A stretch of DNA of 64,000 nucleotides from NCBI RefSeq assembly GCF_017654505.1, contig NC_054537.1, forward strand, positions 78,282,118 to 78,346,117, read 5' to 3'. Position numbers and translations under genes: made by a program. Every line of letters starts with the position of its first letter. Position 1 is the stretch's first letter. Of the stretch, positions 12,089-22,616 are shown one piece after another. This DNA is from Polyodon spathula (Eukaryota; Chordata; Actinopteri; Acipenseriformes; Polyodontidae). A model generated the notes under the pieces. That model was given only the letters and a program-made list of their open reading frames with translations, did no database searches and had not been told where the DNA came from.

Positions 12089-12157
12089 TTATGTCCCTGA
12101 ATGACTAAAAGATGTAGAATATTTTATGTCCCTGAATGACTAAAAGATGTAGAAATA
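12089..12157. repeat. Tandem duplication, 35-bp unit, two copies
   Basis: The unit begins TTATGTCCCTGAATGACTAA and is repeated back to back with almost no divergence, which points to a recent slippage or duplication event. Confidence 0.9.
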
Positions 12158-13066
12158 AGTGCTATTTGATAAAAAGGGCGACTCGATATTTACCAATGAA
12201 GCTTGTGATTACTAGAATAGCTATACTGCGGCCGACTAGGGCTGTTGCCACATCAAGATGAGTCATGCTATTACTTTTTTTTTTTTTTTTTTTTTAATTA
12301 TTATTTATGTATTTTTTACTTTTGCCGGTGAGTTTTTTGGGGGGAGGGGGGGGGGGGGGAGGGATAGTAGTGACCCGTTGGCTGGAGATTTCAGCCAGGG
12401 AAACTGTACACTGTAAAACACAGTTCTTTAAAAATAGTTCCACCGCTTAGCTATTAAGTGACTGCTCATCTGATTGGCTGGATATACGTTCACTGCCGAC
12501 TCCACACAGTTTAAAAAAATAAATAAATAAAATAATTTTTAACGTGATCCAGTGCCAAAAGATTGCATTATTAATATGGACCCATTCAGACTGTTGACCA
12601 GAAAAGCAATGTTGGTGAGCGTGGCTTCCAGAGTTCCTATAACTTATTTTAAGATAGCCCAGAGCTACTGTACATCACAAGGAAAGGGCTGGGGCATTTA
12701 TTTAAAGTTTTGCTATATATATATATTCAAACATGTAGTTCCTGCACTCATTCACTTCACATTTAAACTCAAACACAAAAGCAAAATAACACAGACTATG
12801 GCTCGACTAGCCTGCAAGATTTAGATTTTATCAGACCTGATAAGCCAGTTGAATGACATTCCGTAATCTGTAGTCTTACTGCCTAAAGACATATGTTAAT
12901 ACAGATCAACAAGTAATTAAGCATCCCTCTAAGGGGGAGCTTAATGTTTTTCTAAATCTGCTTCTTATTCATTCCTATTTCATAAATGCTAGAAGACACT
13001 TGCTTCATATTTTTAGTGTTAAGGGAAGTCATCTGCTGAATGTTACGGTTTGATCTGTGACTTAAT
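12158..13066. other. Unassigned DNA with poly-T and poly-G runs
   Basis: Contains a T run near 12275 and an interrupted G run near 12340-12362. No gene recognised. Confidence 0.4.
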
Positions 13067-13350
13067 AATCAATCAATCTTTATTTTTTTTTACGGCACCT
13101 TTCATAGTGGACTACCATCAAAAAGTGCTTTACAAGATGCAGTAACAACAAGAAATTCCATAATACTTTAAATACAGAGAAATGCATAATACATGCAATA
13201 CAGTAAAACACACACACACACACACAAAAGCATAATACATTAAATACAGTGGAAAGTGCATAATACATGAAATAGTAGAAGCAACACAGCACCTAATTGC
13301 AGATATCAGACATGGAAAGCAGGAGAACAGATGGGTCTTAAGAGTTGCCT
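13067..13350 (-). mobile_element. LINE-type 3' tail
   Basis: The left edge has the tandem word AATC followed by TTTATT and a T run. It continues into GGCACCTTTCATAG and AAGTGCTTTACAAGATGC. On the minus strand this is the usual end of fish L2/CR1-like LINEs and their SINE partners: GTAAAGCAC followed by an ATGAAAGGTGC-like word and simple repeats. The same layout occurs at 47988-48060, where the coding end of the LINE is preserved. A (CA)n array at 13206-13227 interrupts it. Confidence 0.5.
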
Positions 13351-13937
13351 GCCTGTGGCAGGGCTGAGACATGCCCCTGTAAAATATAGTTTTATTTCAT
13401 TAGAAATATGGTTTGTTGTTTTTTTGTAAAATAGTGTGTGCTGGATATTGCAGGGCTGGGAGGTTAAACTCCCCTCCCTGCCTAATTCCACATTTACACT
13501 AGCCACGTTTGGGTGCACCTCAGCTGCCTGTATTTTCTCAGGTACAGCTAACCTAGGAAGTATTTGCTCAATGCCAGAGGTCAAACGACATTCTGTAACG
13601 AACAGGATGCTGGGATTCTGTCTTTTCAGAAACAGATCGTTTGAAAACATGGCGGTTGAAAGAAGTCTTATGGCTGTTTTCATTTTCATTGTCCACATTA
13701 TAATTGACAGCCTTACAAAGACTGATTTTAGAGTAAATAGCAAGAAGCAGAAAGCAACTGCTAGTGAAAACAAAGAAGACGATGACCTTTATTTACATTG
13801 TGGTAAAGCTTGCATGGGAAGCATTGAGTTTGTTGAGTTGGTGGCCAGTAAAAATGAAAACAAAGCTGTACACAGGACGAGATGCAAAACGCTTTTTAGC
13901 GAATAATTACCTTAACTTTTTTTTTCCATATACACTA
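13351..13937. other. Unassigned stretch with a 156-codon open frame
   Basis: An open frame runs on the plus strand at 13436-13906 and overlaps one of similar length on the minus strand at 13306-13773. Neither shows a domain, signal peptide or repeat that I recognise. The plus frame has a hydrophobic stretch near residues 80-93 (LMAVFIFIVHIII) and a Lys-rich segment after it. Two long frames on opposite strands of one repeat-like stretch argue for chance. I do not assign a gene. Confidence 0.35.
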
Positions 13938-14470
13938 GATGCCGCTTATTAGCAACCTCTTGGTCCCAACAAAAAGTTGTTATTAACCGAACGTTGTTAT
14001 TAAGTGAAAAGCCAAATTTTCAAGTGTATGTATATGGAAAAATGATGTATACTATAGTTGTAGAAACAGTGCACAAAAAAACACCAAATATCAGCACCAA
14101 ATATGCATTGTATACATAGTACTACAACAGCGTACTATCAATATCCTTAAACAGTAAACACTCTTGGTGTATAGTACTGACATTTAATACAGAAGCGTTA
14201 TTTTAAAAGAAGTAGTTGTCCAATGTTGTTTGTTTTTTTATGATTCACCAGCTCCAGTTGTAAATCACTCTCAATTTTGCTTGCAGCTTCATAGCCAATT
14301 TCAAAATGTGGGACACAACTGATTTTGAGATGCCAGACTTTTCTGTTACCCATACTTGTTTAGCACAGAGTTCACATAGTGCCTCCAGAGTCCAGTAGAA
14401 ATCGGCTGTAGAAAGGTCTACACGTACTGAAGCCAGGATGACAATCAGACTCAATAAATGTACAACTGCG
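13938..14470 (-). mobile_element. pogo/Tigger-like relic, internally deleted
   Basis: On the minus strand, 14245-14420 encodes a stretch containing VTEKSGISKSVVSHILK. It matches the second helix-turn-helix of the pogo/CENP-B-like DNA-binding domain (usual form K-x-G-I-S-K-S-x-V-S-x-I). The left end at 13938-14010 has the style of Tigger termini, with several GTTATTA and TTATTAG words. No DDE domain is present, so most of the transposase is deleted. The right terminus is not found. Confidence 0.5.
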
Positions 14471-14535
14471 TTATGAAAACTGATAAATAAATAGGCACTG
14501 TAAATTGTTACTAAGCTGCAGAAAGTTACTAATAT

Positions 14536-14720
14536 CCATCCATTATCATTAACCGCTTAATCCTTTTACAGGGTTGCAGTGAGCCGGAATCTAACCCAGC
14601 AGCCACAGGGTGCAAGGACGGGATGCTAGTTCATTGCAGGGCACCTCAAACACATGGCAATTTAGAGTGACCAATCAACCTGAACAGCATGTTTTTGGAC
14701 TGTGGGATTGGTGCCCGTGA
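14536..14720 (+). repeat. Fish ATCCATCC-type interspersed repeat
   Basis: The order of words is that of a repeat widely seen in fish genomes: ATCCATCCATTATCATTAAC, then CAGGGTTGCAGTGAGCC, TTCATTGCAGGGCA, GGCAATTTAGAGTGACCAAT, and TTTTTGGACTGTGGGA at the end. I am not certain of its formal family. Confidence 0.6.
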
Positions 14721-14789
14721 AAATTTTGATAATAACTTAAAGTTGTCTTTATAAGGGTTGCTAATAACAGTCATCTACTGTATTACACT

Positions 14790-15770
14790 GTTTCCTGGCC
14801 ACCCTCAGGAGTGCCATGTCTCATTGTGGTGCAGAACAAGATCATCTGACTTTTGGGAGCACATAACTGATGACAACTTCACACATGCAGAGTGGATGGA
14901 AAGCTTTAGAATGGCAAAGTACTTTAAATTACATTTGCAATGTACTATTGCCTGTGCGGCAGTGCAGAGATAACCGGTTTCGCTATGCTATACTTATGAA
15001 AAAGAAAGTGGCAATCACAGTTTGGAAGCTACAAACATTGAATACCGGAGAACTGGACACTTGTTTGGTGTGAGTCACACAACAGTGTGTCGAAGTGTAT
15101 ACAAAGTCACGTCAAATATTTACAGCCAAGACACCTCCGCAGTCCTAATCATGATGCTTGTTGAAGTAGCAAACTATTTTAAAGACAGATGGGGTTTTCC
15201 AGTGTGTGGCAGCAATCGATAAGTAACACCTTCCTATCATTGCCCCTTAAAAGTTTCACCATGACTACTTCAACAGGAAAGGGTGGCATTCAGTTATTCT
15301 TCAGGGGGTAGACGATGGAAGTGTGATTTTGAGATGTTTGTGTTGGATTTCCAGGAAGTGGTCATGATGCCTGTGTTTAACGCCAGACTAGTCTGTGGAC
15401 TTTGAACAGCCAAGGGAAATTCTTGACAAACATGCCTTCCAATATAGATGGCACAGATGTCAACTTTACATGTTATTGGTGGCCCAGCTTATCCTATGCA
15501 AACGTGGCTGCTAAAACCTTATGCAGACGTGGGGAGATTGACAGACCATCATAAGGCATTTAATTATCGGTTAAGTCGGGCTCACTCAGTGGTGGAAAAT
15601 GCTTTTGGGCAGCTTAAGGGCAAGATAGAGGTGCCTGCTAAAAAGAAATGACAGTAAACTGGACCTAGTAACACAAATGGTAATAAACTGTTACACACTG
15701 CATAACATTTGTGAGCAGGAAGGGGAAAGGTACTTTGAGGACTGGTCAAGCTTCACCTGATCTGAGCAGC
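14790..15770 (+). pseudogene. PIF/Harbinger transposase relic
   Basis: DDE transposase of the PIF/Harbinger superfamily (HARBI1-like), once a cut-and-paste nuclease. Segments in order, with frame changes: FWEHITDDNFTHAEWMESFR near 14850; ATNIEYRRTGHLFGVSHTTV from about 15028; VANYFKDRWGFPVCG near 15167; VCVGFPGSGHDA near 15338; VIGGPAYPMQTWLLKPY near 15471; FNYRLSRAHSVVENAFGQLK from about 15562; VTQMVINCYTLHNICE near 15670. The first catalytic Asp (normally in A-I-D-G-T-H) is lost at CGSNR, and the second (G-D-P-A-Y-P) is Gly. The catalytic Glu in VVENAFG remains. The copy is therefore inactive. A DIRS-type gag relic begins about 200 bp downstream on the other strand. Confidence 0.9.
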
Positions 15771-15959
15771 TGCTGCAACCGGTGTATGTAATGCCACAAA
15801 ACCCAGATACCTCTGAAGTGGACAGCAGACATGTTTTGGCATTATACTTTGCAGCACTTAATTTTTTGTAGTTATTTGGTTTTAATGCTAGTGTTTTTAT
15901 ATTACATTGTTATTGTATTTGGGGGAAAAAATGTTCATGTTATTTAAGTCTTTAATAAA

Positions 15960-16990
15960 GAAATGTGTCACTACCAGAATGAGTACTGGAGATGAATACT
16001 TCAAAAAATAGTCTCAACAACTGGCTGCCAAGTCTCCTGGTCAATAAGGGGCTACTAGGAGCAACTTCCTCTGGTCCTGCTTGCTTTTCTGTGGACACAG
16101 CGGGAGCAAGGCGAGTAGTGGGAAGGCATATAACAGTTGCATTGGCCACTGGTTTACCAAGGCATCTACCGCCAGTGTGTAACCTAGCTACAGCTACAGT
16201 TACAACTGTTTTTCAGGCTATGGATACCGTACATACAGAGCATGATGCGAAGAAGTTGGTAGCCTACCAATCACATTTGCTGCAGTCCTGCTCTGACAAG
16301 CACAGGCAATCACCACTGCAGCTGGATGAGCTGGGCCTGGTTAAAAACAAAAAAACCTGCTCAGTCTGTCTAAAATGAATTGGTAGGTGGTGGACAGAAA
16401 CATGGCTGTGCTGGTAGTTGCAGGCAGGCCCAGCTTCTCTGAATTGTGCTGCTTATATAGGGTAAGCCGGGGCTGTAGCCGGGTGACCCCAGGAAGACTG
16501 GATCTCAAAGTGAAATGCCTGGTGCAATGAGGAGGGGGGGGGGGGGGCTCATCACCGAAGATTAACTGCCTTGCCTTACCTTTTGTAGACCAGGGCACCT
16601 GCAAGACTGCCATTGTCCTCTTGAGCAATGGCATATGCTCTGCTGACAGAGAGAGCTTAACTGCAGGGGATATGCTGTCTGACTCCATGTCCTCAGATGG
16701 AAAAGCCAGCTGCTGTTCGCCCACCTCCTCAGAGGCAATGATGGAGAGTGCGTCATCCTTCTGCCAATCTGCATTCGTAGCCCCTGGGACTCCAAAGGGA
16801 CAGGCATGGCAGGCAGTGCCGAATGTTCATGGATCAACTATGCAAGGACAGTTCCTTGGTGGACAACTGCGGCCTAAAGTCCACCGATTGCTTGGATTGG
16901 TGACTCTTCTTCCTCAGAGAAGTAGAGGCAGAGGAAGATGAGGAAGACTGTGAAGATGGCTTTCTGCATGGGCTACTTTCCCGGGTGCGT
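15960..16990 (-). pseudogene. DIRS-type retroelement gag relic (LAP2-alpha-like domain)
   Basis: A GC-rich segment reads on the minus strand as an Arg/Ser-rich N-terminus (SSQSSSSSSASTSLRKKSHQ near 16920). Then come LLKRTMAVLQVPW near 16620, a Pro run after FGDEPP, LYKQHNSEKLGLPA near 16440, and a C-terminal part containing GGRCLGKPVANATVICLP near 16130. This order matches vertebrate DIRS-type gag proteins, which share a domain with LAP2-alpha (A-x-L-Q-V-P-W; A-E-K-L-G-L; L-G-R-S-x-A-S-L-V-V-A). Several frame breaks and stops are present. Open frames on the plus strand here are shadows. No tyrosine recombinase or reverse transcriptase lies next to it. Confidence 0.5.
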
Positions 16991-17213
16991 TGTCCGCTCT
17001 ACCTTGGCACAGAGCGTGCTCCTACTAGATGCAGGAAGAGCATCTGCCGTGCTTGTCCTCCATAAGCAGACTGGCCTTGCATGTGTCACAGGGATAAAAC
17101 CCAGGCTTTATGTAAATAGCAAACAATGTACATTAAGAATGTACAGTTGCTGCCTCAGCTGTTAAAGACAGCAAAAGGGCTATCAAAAGGCTTGCTTGGT
17201 ACCAGACTGGGGA

Positions 17214-17350
17214 TGTAAACATCGGTCGGTAGTGGGTAAGAACCGAAATGGTATAGGGTTAGTTCAATATCAGTTTGGTGCCTGTATCACCAGTATGGTA
17301 ACAAACTGAAACAGTATGGGTTGGTTCGGTACCGGTTCGGGGCTTATACT
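17214..17350 (+). mobile_element. Possible hAT-type terminal sequence
   Basis: The start GGGGATGTAAACATCGGTCG, with repeated CGGT, ACCGGTTCGG and GGTTCGGTACC words, resembles termini of non-autonomous hAT elements (C/T-A-G-G-G-A-T-G). No matching right end was located. Confidence 0.3.
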
Positions 17351-17369
17351 TGCATCATCTTAAACTCAA

Positions 17370-17530
17370 CCACTCCCTCTTCTACTCTTTACACATATCT
17401 ACTCTGGCACGCCCCTGTTGCTTTTTCCTCAGCAACTACTCCACGTAACTCCTAGTGCATGCCCTGGTACTGTCCTGCCTTGACTGCTGCAACTCCCTCC
17501 TGGCCAGCCTCGTTTAAGCCCTGTTTGAGT
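17370..17530 (+). pseudogene. L2/CR1-type LINE reverse transcriptase scrap
   Basis: Reading from about 17445, LVHALVLSCLDCCNSLLASL matches the conserved L-V-x-A-x-V-x-S-R-L-D-Y-C-N-S-L-L-A-G-L segment after the polymerase active site in L2, CR1 and Rex1 LINEs. Only about 150 bp survive. Confidence 0.7.
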
Positions 17531-20500
17531 GTCGCGTTCTTGCTTTTGTAACTTTCTCTTTGCTCCTGTGATTGGATAGTTTGTTCATTTTGGGTGGTGC
17601 CTAAGTCCACGTGGAGTGTTTGAAATTGATTGTTCTCATTCCTGGATGGCCCCTTGTTCTCAATTACTCAGTTATTTCACTCCCTGTCGGCTGGATTTAT
17701 GAGGGGTACTGTTCTCTGTCCTAGGTGTCAAAGCACCCAAAACTGTCTCGCTTGCGGTGCCAAAGGATCCATTCAGTGATGGTGGAGATAAACCACTTGT
17801 CCAGTATTTATTTTACGACTCTTTTTAAAAGCATTCCTTGTCATTGGGGGAGTTTGTGACAAGAAACCAAGTAGACACAGAGAATGGCGTAGGGACACCC
17901 CCCCCCCCCGTACAGTTCAATTCTGTTAATTTCATACACAGAATGATATTATGACCCACTTTGACACTACAACTGACAGCAGGCATGCTAGTTAGTACAA
18001 GAGGTATTTTTGCGACCAAAAAAAAAAGCACGAAATATGTTGTTATCCAATCTGATTTCACAATGAAACCGAGTAGTATAGTTATACAGTATAACTAATA
18101 AAAACACAACTCTACAACCTTGAACAATGGACAGTGTTTTCAGTTAATGGTGAGATTAACTGTGTAATATTTGTCATTCAAATTATCGACCATGATACAC
18201 TATTATGTTTTATTGATAAACATATTTAAATCAGAAAGTAACTTGTTATGCCCAACACAAGTTTAAAACACATACAGTACAGTAAGAAAAATAACCAAAG
18301 CTGGTTGATTCTCCATTGCCTTTTAAATTCTTGCACCGAACGACACATGCTCAGGCCCTTTTACTTAAACAAAAGTAAAATATCATGAACTGACATCTCT
18401 GTTGTTTATAGTTTCAGGAAGGCATATGGACATTTCAAGCTGTACAAAACCGACATCATTTTTTTCTTTTTAAGGGTACTCAAAGACTGCTGTACTGATG
18501 TTCTCTCCTCCTTCACCTCTGGATTGGCTCTTTATCTCTAGACTTGAGATGGACATATTCGTCACAAATACTTGTCTGCACTCATACTCGGGCATACCCC
18601 TAATGACCTAAGAAACTTATTGTTAGGTAATACTTTGGAACCCTGTGGGTTTTGATGAGAGTGTAGTTGGGAATTCCAGTATATTATGAACCTCAAAACA
18701 GTGTTATTTAAGATATGAATTGCAACAAAAAAATGACAAGAAAGAAAAAGAGGTTCATCTGTGGGTTGCATACAATGACAAGTTATGTATTGAGTTTATA
18801 AAAGGAGTATTTCTGAGTTCTTCTGAGTTTGTTGAATGGCTTGCAGCAAAGTTTTAACCACTTAAAAGAAAATGCAATATGTTCACTGATTCAACAGGTA
18901 TTTTTTGTGCACACAGTACGTTTTTTCTTTTGTACTGATGTGATGTGTGTGCAAACTATATATGTTCACTACATCTCAGATACTGGAAGCCCCAACAGGT
19001 TCAAGGTTGATTAATGTCTGCACACATTCATTTGTTTTAGTATTGAATTTTATCAATTTTGAAAATATCTAGTTTTGTAACACTATATTTCAATATAGAC
19101 ATTAAAATGAAAATGAGAAATTTCCTCTGTGTGAGTTGATCAAAATCAACAGTGGTCGTAGACAAAGGAGAGAAAAACATAACTTAATTTTTTTGTAAAT
19201 GCTAACATTTTAGTTATCAACATTAACAGAACTGAAATGATATAAATCTATCATTTTAATTTTATAATTAATGCTCTCAAATAGGTTTACTGATCTTTAA
19301 CTGAAAGAACATTAATAATATAAAATCATATTCCCCTACAAAAACATATACATAAAAAAGCATTCTCTATTCCAAAGGTACATGCCTTTATAATTTGTGC
19401 AATAACTTTCCCATTTAAAGTACTTTTTTTTAGGGTCCTCATTAAAAAAATGGTGACCCTGATACTCAGATTGTGTCTGTCACACTATACCAGGTGACTA
19501 CCATCAGACACGCCCCCAGAAGGCAGTACTGAACCACACCGACATCTCATCTGATGCCGATAACGACTCTGCATCAACATGCTGTAAAGAGCTTCATGCT
19601 GCATTTGTTCTTTCCAGAGTTTCCCTTTCTAAAAATAAACACAGCGTGCTGCCAGACAGAACAACAACTAGTGACAGCCAAATAGTCCACAACAACAACA
19701 AAAACAACAACAATAACAATGCAAGCTACAAATAAACCTATTTGAAATATAGACTGAAACTAGGGGAAAAACTAACGCAAAATATTTTATGCTGGTTCCA
19801 TTTCTAATCATTTAACTCTCACAGTCACTACAACTAATCATTACTCATCCCCTAAGCCTGGTGTATAAATACACACTTTTTTTTTGTTACCCATGACAAC
19901 ACAGGCAGTTCAAAAAATAAATCAATAACAATAAAAATAAAAGGAAAATGGGAAGATAAATGACGAGACCGAAGGTGGAGGATCCATGTCACCAGAAGCC
20001 TGAGATACAATTACAAGCTTTTTATTGCACACTTGTGTACTTTATTTGTTAGAATTAGTTGTAGCCACTTACAATAGCTTGAAAAAGAGCACATATGGCC
20101 ATTTCCCTTCCTTTGTTTTTTGTAATGCTTTTGTTTTACCACTAAACTTTGTTTACCATAGTAAATTCAACTTTTATATATGTGTCTTGTTAAATACCTG
20201 TCTTTGCTTTCCAGTATACCCTGATGTTGTTGAGTTGCTGTTCCTGTATTTGATGAATTTTCCTGTTTTCTCCATTTCCTTCCAGTTACGCTTTTACTAA
20301 ATGTTTTAGTAAATGTATATCACTCAACGTCTTTTTTCTAGTGGTAGCATTTTCATGATTTTTAATGAACACATCTCTGTTTTCATCAGTCATATAACAT
20401 CTGGTTGTCATTTTCATTAACTGACAGTTTATGTGCTGTTGTGAAGTCAGTTTGGGTGTAGGGGTAACTTACCCTCTCATTTTAACAGTGAAAGAGTAAA

Positions 20501-21235
20501 ATGTATTTTCAGGGGGGAAAATGCAAAATTACCTTGAAGTCATGAGTAATCTCTATAAATACACAATATTTAATGGTAGTGGGGTAGACATTTAAAAAAA
20601 GAGCCTTCAATTTTAACTGCAATATTGCTTTGAACTACAGTAAAATAAAATCAGAGACAACAGCTATTCTTATTCAATTTATTGACCTCAGCCAATATGA
20701 CTTTGGAAAAGCACAGAAACAGACCATATATATGAAGATAAGCACAGAAATAGAACTTCTGTTTTAACCTTAAATTCTTAAACTCAGCGAACATGTAAAA
20801 ACAAATGGTTCCAATTGGATTTATAGCTGGACTAGGTTGTTATGCTTCAACCTGATTAGCTTTGAATTTCTTATTCTTACTGTGATTGGCTGCAAAGACA
20901 ACAGGGCTAGCCAGAGATTGGATAATGTTTTGTTGGGCAGGATTTAATTGTGCACAGTTTCCTAGTAACTGATAACATTGTATTCTGGGATGTGTAATTG
21001 TTAGTAAACATTTTAGGGGAGGTAGACAAGCTCTCCAGCAAAATTGCTATGCGCATTTATTAAAATTGAATGTGTATTTGGGATTTTTTAATGCGTAAAA
21101 AACGGCTGGTACGCAGCTTATCTGGACTGCTGCATGCGAGTCCACACTTCTCAAGACGAAGTTTTGCAAATCAAAGGTGCACACAATGTGTAATGTGAAT
21201 ATGGCTGCAGCGCTAATGAATACCATATAACTGCC
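17531..21235. other. Unassigned DNA
   Basis: No gene, transposon end or RNA gene is recognised. A short C run lies near 17899. GC is higher at 19480-19620 and at 20880-21230, where CCAAT-box-like words (GATTGG) and a CTGGGATGTGTAATT word occur. They could be promoter or repeat sequence, but I cannot decide. Confidence 0.4.
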
Positions 21236-21239
21236 TTAA

Positions 21240-21801
21240 CCCTTTCTAGTCCAATGTCGGACCCTGTCCGACATCATCAAAAAGACGTACAGTACAGTTC
21301 TCTAGTTGTTTTTTCTCCGTAAAAAAGCTGAGAAAACCTTTCAATGGTCGAATAAGACCTATAGGAGCCAAATGAAACCAAAAAAAGGGCGTATCTCATA
21401 GCCCCGTCCACTACAGAGATAACACGGACATAAGGAGGTAGCTGCTTCTGCATCCAGCGCTCAAAGAATATCACCTGCATTTGCAGAGTTTTTTGAGATG
21501 TTATAGTAATAGAATAATGACTTGGATCGCACTATTGAGGAGTTTGGTGATAAAACGAGTGATCAGGAGAAGATTTATCTGTATGCACGTCTCTAAAGAG
21601 GTATGTGAAAAATACAGCGAACAAGGGGTGGGGCTTGGCTGTAGATACAATACTGTGTGTTTTTTTGCGATTCAACCCTTTTGAACCTCTTTTACTCTGA
21701 AAAAAATATATTTTAAACAGTGCGTGTAAAATACACAACGGGTTGAAAATAAATTGGACCTGACGCACCTGACGAGCGCTGAATAAATGGACTGCAAAGG
21801 G
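21240..21801. mobile_element. piggyBac-type mini-element, complete with TTAA duplications
   Basis: Flanked by TTAA at 21236-21239 and 21802-21805. The ends are CCCTTTCTAGTCCA on the left and the near complement TGGACTGCAAAGGG on the right. Inside the left end is a palindrome (ATGTCGGAC...GTCCGACAT). The interior has no intact transposase. Related copies lie at 35082-35640 and 51115-51605 in the opposite orientation. TTAA target duplication with a CCC-starting terminus is diagnostic of the piggyBac superfamily. Confidence 0.85.
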
Positions 21802-21994
21802 TTAATTTTGCATCAATCATTACCAAACTTTTGTCATAGAGGTTTCGAATTGCATTTGGTTATAATCTGATACTCTTTCCTTATGATATAATTTTTTTTT
21901 TTAAATGTACATGCACGTAATTCACTTTCCTAACCTTAAGCAGTCCAAATGCATTACATCACTTTACACTATCTGCCTAATGTGCATACACAAC

Positions 21995-22611
21995 TGTGAC
22001 AAAGTGCCCACCCCTGTGTATATTATCTGTTATGTGTTGCGTGTGGTGTGTTTAAATGTTGGTGTATAGACATTGGTACACGGGATATAAACCGGTCTGT
22101 GTAACACGAGTGTTTAAAATGTATATGTGTATTTAAGCACGAGGATTGCACAGCACTTCACGTGCAAGTAAAATGTAATAATATGTGAGCACGGGGAATT
22201 GCACTTTATTAACTCACGTGCTGGGATTCAAGTGAATAATTAGTAATTGAATCCCAGCACAACAGTATATACAGATGCACGTTGTCACATACTCGCGGTT
22301 TGGTGTTCGGTGAGTGGAGAACGGGATAGGAGACGGAGGTAGAAATAATAATAAGAATAGTAGTCATCGTTAAATAGAAGCTCACCGTGTTTGTTTGTTA
22401 GTCCATTGTTTGTTTTGTTTAGTCCGTTTTGTTTGTCTCTCTTATTTTGGCATAGAGTGCCGTGTCCTGTTGTTTTCTGTTTGTTCAACTGTTTTATTTT
22501 ACAATAAACCGGCGCAAGCAAGCGCCATCATCATTTCATTTCACATCATCGTCTTTGTATATTTCATTCCTTCCTGGTTCTGACGCCACCCACTTGGCCG
22601 TCTTTGTGACA
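21995..22611 (+). mobile_element. Solo LTR with perfect 5-bp target duplication
   Basis: Starts TGTGACAAAG and ends CTTTGTGACA (10-bp inverted ends). It is flanked on both sides by ACAAC (21990-21994 and 22612-22616). A TATA-like box (TATATA at 22266) and an AATAAA polyadenylation word (ACAATAAACC near 22500) fix the plus orientation. A 14-bp perfect inverted repeat ends 5 bp before the TATA box (22218-22231 and 22247-22260). Open frames inside are incidental. A diverged second copy in reverse orientation is at 62106-62704. Confidence 0.85.
22218..22260 (+). promoter_or_regulatory. Inverted repeat next to LTR TATA box
   Basis: Arms GTGCTGGGATTCAA and TTGAATCCCAGCAC are perfectly complementary, with a 15-base loop. 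The element sits 5 bp upstream of TATATA at 22266. Confidence 0.85.
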
Positions 22612-22616
22612 ACAAC

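Noticed and set aside
15992..16941. Plus-strand open frames of 106 and 128 codons
   Set aside because: The minus strand carries the recognisable DIRS-type gag words, so the plus frames are shadows.
21995..22611. Possible DNA transposon with 10-bp inverted ends
   Set aside because: The 5-bp duplication, TG...CA ends, TATA box and polyadenylation word in U3-R-U5 order fit a solo LTR better.
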